Below, one piece after another: positions 11,045 through 17,500 of a stretch of 17,500 nt of DNA. The DNA lies in NCBI GenBank assembly GCA_015478945.1, contig JABUQX010061792.1:1-17500 (forward strand), read 5' to 3'. The number at the start of each line of letters is the position of its first letter. Within the stretch, counting starts at the first letter, position 1. The notes under the pieces were generated by a model, which had not been told where the DNA came from, ran no database searches, and worked only from the letters and a program-made list of their open reading frames with translations. A program made the translations under genes and the position numbers. Source of the DNA: Trachelipus rathkii. Lineage: Eukaryota; Arthropoda; Malacostraca; Isopoda; Trachelipodidae.

Positions 11045-11740
11045 ACTTTCAAAACACATTTGCGATTTTGGATTATCATCGACTCCGGACAAGCGCTTTA
11101 ACCAACCTTCAAATGCAAAACAGGACTTCAAATAGAAAGATTTCCCATTGATCTCTGAAGAGTGATTATCATTGGTGCAAAAACAAAAACTGGATTAGTT
11201 TTCCTTCTCTACCAGTCATCATGGATGCTAAGTTCTTCGTTTACCTATTCCGTCACGACTTCAAAACCTCTCTCCTTTCTAACAAGTAACGCGGACAAGA
11301 CCTCTTTGCCCTTTAGAACTTCTTCAAAACATCTAAAATGATAATTTTTGTAACAACTGGCATGAGAAAAGGTTTATGGCTCACTATGCTATCGAAGGAC
11401 AGCGGTGGATTTTCAATCAGCTTCACCCTATTCATTCCCTAAGTGCATCGTCATTTATGTTTTTCCTTTGTCCGAACCTTCCAAACCTGTCCTCATGTCT
11501 TGTCTTCGGATGTTGATCGTCATTCAGGAAAAAAGTCATGATTAGCAAACTTATATTTTGGTTTCTAAACACAAGTTGTTCTTCATCGGGATTGGATCGA
11601 TTTGATACAAGACGACATATTTCTCTGATGGTGCGTGAACTAGATGTCGTTAGTTTGTTTAGGTGTAATCGGTTTTCTGAACGCCTGCCATCTTTCCTCC
11701 CTTTTTCGACTGTAACAGATAGTTTCCTCAATATTCAGTA
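11045..11740 (-). pseudogene. Possible hAT/TTF zinc-finger-type relic (weak)
   Basis: The minus strand reads CFAFEGWLKRLSGVDDNP then KSQMCFES (about 11130-11047), loosely resembling the W..RL..H..S..H segment of the TTF-type zinc finger found in hAT/ZMYM1-like transposases. It is followed by a splice-donor-like TTAG|GTAAGG (minus strand, about 11039). A 99-codon minus-strand frame at 11731-11432 (ends RFGQRKNINDDALRE) lies upstream and ends near where such proteins have their pre-TTF region. The frame is broken between the two. The match is partial; a plus-strand frame at 11538-11741 overlaps and is probably a shadow. Confidence 0.25.
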
Positions 11741-11741
11741 A

Positions 11742-12480
11742 TGTTTGGTTTTCGCTATTTCACGTGTTTAACGGCCCACTTCATTCTATCGGGAATTCCT
11801 ACAGGAATATATCTTTTTAATCATAAGACATATACTCACTTAGTGTCATAAGCTCTGGTTTAGTTGTGGTTGAATGTTTTCTACTACGCTTTTGTGGATG
11901 CCGGAGTGTACTGTATGTAAGTTATCAAGAATATTATTGAGTTTTAAAATGTTATAAATTAATGTCCCCTGAATAATACTAACTCAATTTAATAGTTTTT
12001 ATATAATAAGGATGTAGAAGTCGCAAAATAAGTGAGTGTACACATATTAAGAGTGTTGTTTCCCTTGAATTAAAGAAAACGAAAAAAAAAATTTTAACGT
12101 TATTTGGCAGAATAGCCTTAAGTATTTAGCAAACAAATCATTAATTTATATATAAAATCTGGTTTAATTATATTTCATTTTTATTTTGTAATATAATATT
12201 AATATATGTCTTTTTTTAAGAATATAGTGTTTTTAATAAATATACTATTTAAATAATGTGAGATATTTCCGATCTTTTTTTTTTTTTTTCAATTACATTA
12301 TGTTTCGCGCTATCAAGAAAAATGAGATGTTCCATGAAGCAGAAACCACACAATTAATTTTGTTTTGGATGCGTGGATCGCTTCCTCAGATGTCTAATGT
12401 AGATCAGTTTATTTCAAATATACCTGAAACTTACTAATACATTGTTAATGAGGTTTTTAACAATAACTATTTAATTATTA
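11742..12480. other. AT-rich non-coding region
   Basis: Composition is AT-rich with scattered homopolymers (A9 near 12083, T15 near 12277). There is no frame of note, element end or RNA gene that I can support. Confidence 0.55.
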
Positions 12481-12720
12481 TTATATTTTTAGTATATATA
12501 TATCCTATTATTATTATTTTATTTTATATATAATTTATATATATATTTGGTATTTTATATATATATATATATTTATCTAACGTATAATTATAGTTATTTC
12601 ACCTACTATATTAGTTATAATTTATTGACCTATGATGTACTATAGTATTATATATATATACTATTTATGTTTATATATAATATATAATTATAATTATAAA
12701 TATAATTTAAAAATTTAACT
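12481..12720. repeat. AT-rich low-complexity tract
   Basis: Imperfect TTA and (AT)n runs, including (AT)n at about 12558-12572. No gene is seen. Confidence 0.65.
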
Positions 12721-14095
12721 TTAAGTATTTTAAAAGGTATTTTCAGGCTTAATAAGCAAGGACAATTTTCATTGTTTAAAGTCACTTTCTTGACAAATTG
12801 ATTAAAAAGGAGTAATGAAAAATTTGCATTTAAATTCTGAGAAGTAAATGTCCAAGCAGAAAAGTGTGAAGACAATCCTTAATCGAATATGCTAAATCAA
12901 AAGGCGAATGCTTTGCATGTGGAAAGAGAAAACGAGTAAGGTGAAATCAGAATGTTTGCTCGAGATAAATTGATTTAAAATTCCCCATTTATTTTGAGAT
13001 ACAATAGATCGAGAAGACGTGAAAAAAATTTCTTATATTGGATCGACCTCAGATTTCGCAGACAAGGAAAGAAAATGGTTTGCATGAAGAGGTTTTAGTG
13101 ACCTTCATGATGCTAAAGGGATTGATATTTGAGGTAACAGCTGTCCCTAAAACTTATCTTTTCATATATATTATATTTCCACATAGGGTTAAGTATACTC
13201 AAAAGGAGAACGTAATCACCGAGATTAATATATATGTGTATAACATGAGGGAAGGAATAGGTTACTGAATGTGGTGAGCTTTCCTTGTTGCAAACAAGCG
13301 CGCGTTATCTGGTAGAATTAAGTTTAAAATTGATAGGCAGATGGAGAAAACAGAAAGGATTCAACTAAGACCACGAAGATGCAAAATATGTTTAGGAGGA
13401 TGAACATTGAATGGAACATAATATAAAGAACAAGTGACTGGAAGAATTGGAAGTGAATTGGTGCTATTTAAATAACGCAGTTTATATTATACGAACTAAT
13501 ATACAAACGAAGTCTACACGATTAAGAAAGGGTTTCTAGACGGGAATGTAAAATGGTCAAAGTCGAAGGTTTACCCACGTTGATATACGCCAGGACAGAG
13601 AATAATTACAAGTTATTATTATCGTTGACAAAATAAAGTCGCAACCAACTAGTTTTGCCAACCCGTGAGCTTGAGGAAAGCTAGTTTATCCTCAATCTGC
13701 GCTCTATTTAGATAAGGAAGAGGAAATGAAAAAGAGATAGAGAAGTTTCAGAATGAGAAATAAAATTGTTTTGGGAAGATGGCTAATAGTAAGCTCTGAA
13801 TTAGAGAGTTGAGTGGAGAGATGAGCGCAGAACTAAACTGAAAGGCTCGAAAATATTGATGGATTAAACATGTTATTGGAAAATTTGGCTTTATTTTGGA
13901 ATCGTGAACCATAGAAAAAGAGGAAAGAACCATGTTAGAAGAAGGCAATTAGATGTTTTGAGGAGGAGAATGTAGACCTAGCATTAGACAAGGAGGAAGG
14001 AAAACTCTTTCGAAAGAAGATGAGGCTTAAGTAGGCTCACGTTTAGGTGGACATAATTGTAGAAAGGATTGAAAGCTCTAAATTGGATTAGCAAA
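12721..14095. other. Mixed-composition region, no recognisable gene
   Basis: There are several short frames (for example 13038-13268 on the plus strand and 13748-13948 on the minus strand) without recognisable motifs. One plus-strand stretch, CFACGKRKR at 12909-12935, looks a little like a CCHC zinc knuckle but lacks the His and is followed by a stop. The purine-rich composition of 13640-14090 is notable. It may contain old retroelement debris, but I cannot identify any. Confidence 0.35.
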
Positions 14096-14236
14096 TATAT
14101 ATATATATATATACATATATTATACTATATGATATATATATATATATAATTTATTATATATCTATTTTATATTTTTATATGGGATATAGGAAATATATAT
14201 ATTATATATAGTAATATATACTATAATATACTATAT

Positions 14237-14238
<2 letters not shown>
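14096..14238. repeat. (AT)n microsatellite
   Basis: Imperfect AT repeats with phase slips lead directly into the GA tract. Confidence 0.85.
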
Positions 14239-14296
<58 letters not shown>

Positions 14297-14328
14297 AGAA
14301 GAGAGAGAGAGGAGAGATGAAGAGAGAG

Positions 14329-14376
<48 letters not shown>
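14239..14376. repeat. (GA)n microsatellite
   Basis: About 138 bases of (GA)n with a few single-base slips (GAGGAG, GAAGAG). The serine/leucine-rich minus-strand frame over it is an artefact of the repeat. Confidence 0.95.
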
Positions 14377-14378
<2 letters not shown>

Positions 14379-14792
14379 TTGATCCTATTCTTGCTGCAAT
14401 TTATATGCAAAACTCTTAGGCCCATATTTATGAACAGACCTTTCCTATACATTTAGGCAAGTATCACTTCAGATCTCTTCCTTAGCGGAAATTGGAATTT
14501 ATGAGCGCACCTTGAGGTTTTTTGGGTTTTAAAGTAAATCTTGACGCCTCAAAAATCTTTGAGAAATTTTCTCACCTAGGTAAGGTAGTGTTGAACCAAT
14601 CTTGAGCCACGTTAAGGTTTGATTTCACGAACAGCAGCCATCTTGTTTTTTCATTGTACAATATGAAACTAATCTAATTTTATTTATTTCATTTGTAGGT
14701 ACTTATTATGCAGATGATTTTTGTCATATATGTAGTTATCGTGTAAAAAATATTCAGAAACCACCTAAATGGGTTGTTACACTGGAGAAATA
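14377..14792. other. Mixed sequence, possible transposon terminus at 14418
   Basis: TTA followed by GGCCCATATTTATGAAC (14417-14436) resembles the GGGCC-starting termini with TWA targets of PIF/Harbinger elements. A second copy of ATTTATGAxCxxACCTT occurs at about 14498-14514. No matching inverted end was found in the window. Otherwise nothing is seen. Confidence 0.2.
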
Positions 14793-14925
14793 GAGAGCGT
14801 GCAACGGTCAGCCTCCCGAAAGCAACATGCATGTAACAAAAAACTATAACAGCTACAGGAAAATAAATAAAATTTTATTAATCAGGAGACATTTTTATCC
14901 ATGAAATTAAAAAATAACGCTTTTG
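14793..14925 (+). repeat. Left inverted repeat of the 14793-15463 element
   Basis: It begins GAGAGCGTGC and contains ATGCATGTAAC and CTACAGGAAAATAAATAA, both reproduced inverted at 15394-15440. Confidence 0.7.
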
Positions 14926-15039
14926 AAAAATTTAAAATTGTTAAAAATGTTTGAAAATCTGTATGATAATGATAATTTTTTTGAGAAGAACGAAGGAGCT
15001 CCATCGCTACGAGTGAACGTCAAAGATGCCAAATGTCGA

Positions 15040-15166
15040 TTTTTTTAACTAAAAGATATCCCAAGGGTAAACGACAAAGATGGACAGAGTCGGGGTTTCT
15101 CGGCCTACCGGGGGACGACGGGGGGACTTCGTCCCCCTCTGTCCCTCCGTCGGCTCGAACCCCCTA
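15040..15166 (+). repeat. Partial copy of the GC-rich foldback repeat
   Basis: It shares, in inverted orientation with 16783-17005, the blocks TTTTTTAACTAAA, CCAAGGGTAAACGACAAAGA, GAGTCGGGG, TCTCGGCCT, GGACGACGGGGGGAC, CCCCCTCTGTCC and GTCGGCTCGA followed by CCCCCTAAA. The central hairpin present in the other copy is missing here. Confidence 0.8.
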
Positions 15167-15344
15167 AAAAGGAAATAAAAAGAAAAATTAACATTTTCTC
15201 CAGAGCATAATAAAAAAAACAATATTTGGCAACTCTTGCTCTCGTACTACTGCAGGAATGGAAGGTTGATGAGAGCATACGCTTGCCAGACCTAAGATTA
15301 TACTAATATTTAAGGTGTTATTAATAAATATTAGAATAAAATAA

Positions 15345-15463
15345 ATTTTTTTTTAAAGTTTCATCGATGAAATTGCTTGCTGAAATCAAAAATGTTATTT
15401 ATTTTCCTGTAGTTGTTATAGTTTTTTAGTTACATGCATGATGATTTCGGGTCGCTCGCTCTC
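15345..15463 (-). repeat. Right inverted repeat of the 14793-15463 element
   Basis: On the minus strand from 15463 it begins GAGAGCGAGCGACC, then CATGCATGTAACT and ACTACAGGAAAATAAATAA. It lacks about 11 bases present in the left arm between the tip and the core. Confidence 0.7.
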
Positions 15464-16004
<541 letters not shown>

Positions 16005-16171
16005 ATATTATAAAACATGCTCCTCAAAATAATTTAGTATTGGAAAGGTTGGTAATAATTTTTATAGCAAAATTAAAATTAAAAATTCGATTTGCTATAA
16101 AAAGAACTTACTTTTTTTTATTTTTGGAGCTTCAAATTGATTTATTTTCCAATTCATTTTATTTAATTTTT

Positions 16172-16440
<269 letters not shown>

Positions 16441-16560
16441 AATATATAGTATGGTCAGATTTTTTAATAAATACAGTATGTTGAGACGGTATAGTCCAAA
16501 GGTTAGCCTATGAGTTTAATTAGTTTACAAAGATTTGAACTTTTTTTTTTTTTTGAGTGG

Positions 16561-17006
16561 TTCTTTTTTAACCAAAGAAAAATAATCCAGTAACCGTAAA
16601 GAGAGTCGGTTCTGTCTCCCGGTGGGATTTTTTGGGATCATCCCTCCTGAACCTCAAGCTCTTAGCCTTGTGTCGCAAGCCTGACATCTCTCCGGGTATG
16701 AAACACTCTCTGTCCAAATGGCCTCGAAGCCCTATAAAAACTTAAAATTTTCCAAAAAAAAAAAAAATTATTTCACCAAATTTAGGGGGCTCGAGCCGAC
16801 GGGGGACAGAGGGGGGGATTAGTCATCCCCCGTCAGGGGATGGTCGGAGGAACCCCCGCGACACCCAAAGACCAAAGAGCGGGGGTTCCGGAGACCATCC
16901 CCGGAGGGGGGGATTAGTCCCCCCCGTCGTCCACCGGGAGGCCGAGAGACCCCGACTCCTGCCATCTTTGCGGTTTACCCTGGGGTATTCCTTTAGTTAA
17001 AAAAAA
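16561..17006. mobile_element. Foldback-type element with GC-rich palindromic core
   Basis: The left arm (16561-16626: TTTTTTAACCAAAG, then ATCCAG, TAACCGTAAAGA, GAGTCGG and TCCCGGTGG) is repeated inverted at 16931-17006 (minus strand: TTTTTTAACTAAAGG, CCCCAGGGTAAACCGCAAAGA, GAGTCGGGG, CTCCCGGTGG). The middle is very GC-rich against an AT-rich background, and includes a long hairpin at 16836-16902 and a direct repeat of GGGGGGATTAGTC (16812-16824 and 16906-16918). There is no coding frame. It is flanked by A/T homopolymers on both sides. Confidence 0.7.
16836..16902. repeat. Strong GC-rich hairpin (24-base arms)
   Basis: GGGGATGGTC...GGAACCCCCGC (16836-16859) pairs with 16879-16902 across a 19-base loop. 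Only a few central mismatches separate the arms. In single-stranded DNA or RNA this would fold stably. Confidence 0.8.
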
Positions 17007-17249
17007 AAATTACTTCAAAAAAAAAAAAAAAAAAAGTTAAATCATCCTTAGAATTTTCGGCTGATTCCAAATATATAATTTGTTTTACTGTAGGACCTGC
17101 CGTTTCTTAGCTACAAACTGTGAGCCGGAAAAATCTGACATCTATAGCAGAATATTATATTATATATGGTTGAAGAGTTGCTGCTGGTTGTTGTTATATT
17201 AGTTTTATATATACATATATTATTATTACATATACAAACACACAAATAG
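17007..17249. other. Spacer, nothing recognised
   Basis: An A-rich homopolymer (17017-17035) is followed by mixed AT-rich sequence with no supportable feature. Confidence 0.4.
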
Positions 17250-17268
17250 TTATAAGTATATATATATA

Positions 17269-17314
<46 letters not shown>

Positions 17315-17319
17315 TTATA

Positions 17320-17366
<47 letters not shown>

Positions 17367-17395
17367 TATATATATATATATATACATATATTACT
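17250..17395. repeat. Imperfect (AT)n microsatellite
   Basis: AT repeats with phase slips, followed by about 100 bases of AT-rich sequence to the end of the window in which no feature is seen. Confidence 0.88.
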
Positions 17396-17500
17396 ACAAG
17401 GTTACAAGGTTGGTTTTATTTGTTGTTAAGACATACATATAAACACATTTCCATGTATATATGTTTAATTAGGGATGTCTGGATATCTAAAAAATATCGA

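Larger units (their letters stand above)
14793..15463. mobile_element. Non-autonomous DNA element with ~120-130 bp terminal inverted repeats
   Basis: 14793-14925 pairs with the reverse complement of 15345-15463. The core block at 14826-14870 (ATGCATGTAAC, AAAAAACTATAACA, CTACAGGAAAATAAATAA) is nearly identical in the two arms. Weaker matches extend inward (ATC.ATGAAA, followed by A-rich sequence) and outward (GAGAGCG at both tips). The ~420-base interior has no coding frame but contains a GC-rich repeat at 15040-15166. Target duplication is not evident. The transposon class is unknown. Confidence 0.7.

Noticed and set aside
12909..12959. CCHC-type zinc knuckle of a retroelement gag (CFACGKRKR...)
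   Set aside because: The expected His is absent, a stop codon falls inside the motif and no other retroelement domain is found nearby.
14231..14452. Leu/Ser-rich minus-strand frame
   Set aside because: Translation of the (GA)n microsatellite.

Overview
This window looks like an intergenic or intronic 'transposon nest' from a repeat-rich, AT-rich invertebrate, most plausibly an arthropod such as a decapod crustacean. The reasons are very long (AT)n, (TTA)n and (GA)n microsatellites, spliceosomal introns, and degraded transposase genes whose protein families are common in arthropod genomes. I see no intact host gene, no rRNA or tRNA gene and no prokaryotic feature. Species assignment is an inference.

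Layout. 1-1925: AT-rich sequence broken by (AT)n microsatellites, with no supportable gene. 1926-3250: more complex sequence with no recognisable gene. 3254-3862: a non-coding stretch bounded by TTAA and inverted-repeat ends resembling piggyBac-type termini. 3890-4714: (AT)n and then (TTA)n microsatellites. 4715-7725: a 3.0-kb DNA transposon, the main discovery here. It has ~115-125 bp terminal inverted repeats starting CACAGGCCTG and splits a TTA microsatellite. Between the repeats lies a three-exon, frame-disrupted gene (5064-7453) of an arthropod protein family that I remember only as 'uncharacterized'. 7726-8800: (TTA)n desert with one small non-repetitive island. 9180-10967: a degraded piggyBac-type transposase with its catalytic core deleted, followed by piggyBac-like terminal sequences. 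11045-11740: a possible minus-strand hAT-type relic (weak). 11740-14095: AT-rich sequence without a recognisable gene. 14096-14376: (AT)n and (GA)n tracts. 14793-15463: a non-autonomous element with ~120-130 bp inverted repeats, which contains a GC-rich repeat. 15863-16440: very long (AT)n tracts. 16561-17006: a foldback-type element with a GC-rich core, of which the repeat at 15040-15166 is a partial inverted copy. 17250-17395: (AT)n.

The 4715-7725 gene looks like a transposase. Its three exons keep candidate RNase-H-fold acidic residues (D in FIDSS, D in CDLK, E in SEEQGE) and a YPCxxC motif, and sit squarely between two inverted repeats. It is broken almost only by small indels, not by many nonsense changes. 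That suggests either recent inactivation or uncorrected long-read indel errors in the assembly. Family assignments rest on my recall of conserved motifs, because no database search was possible.
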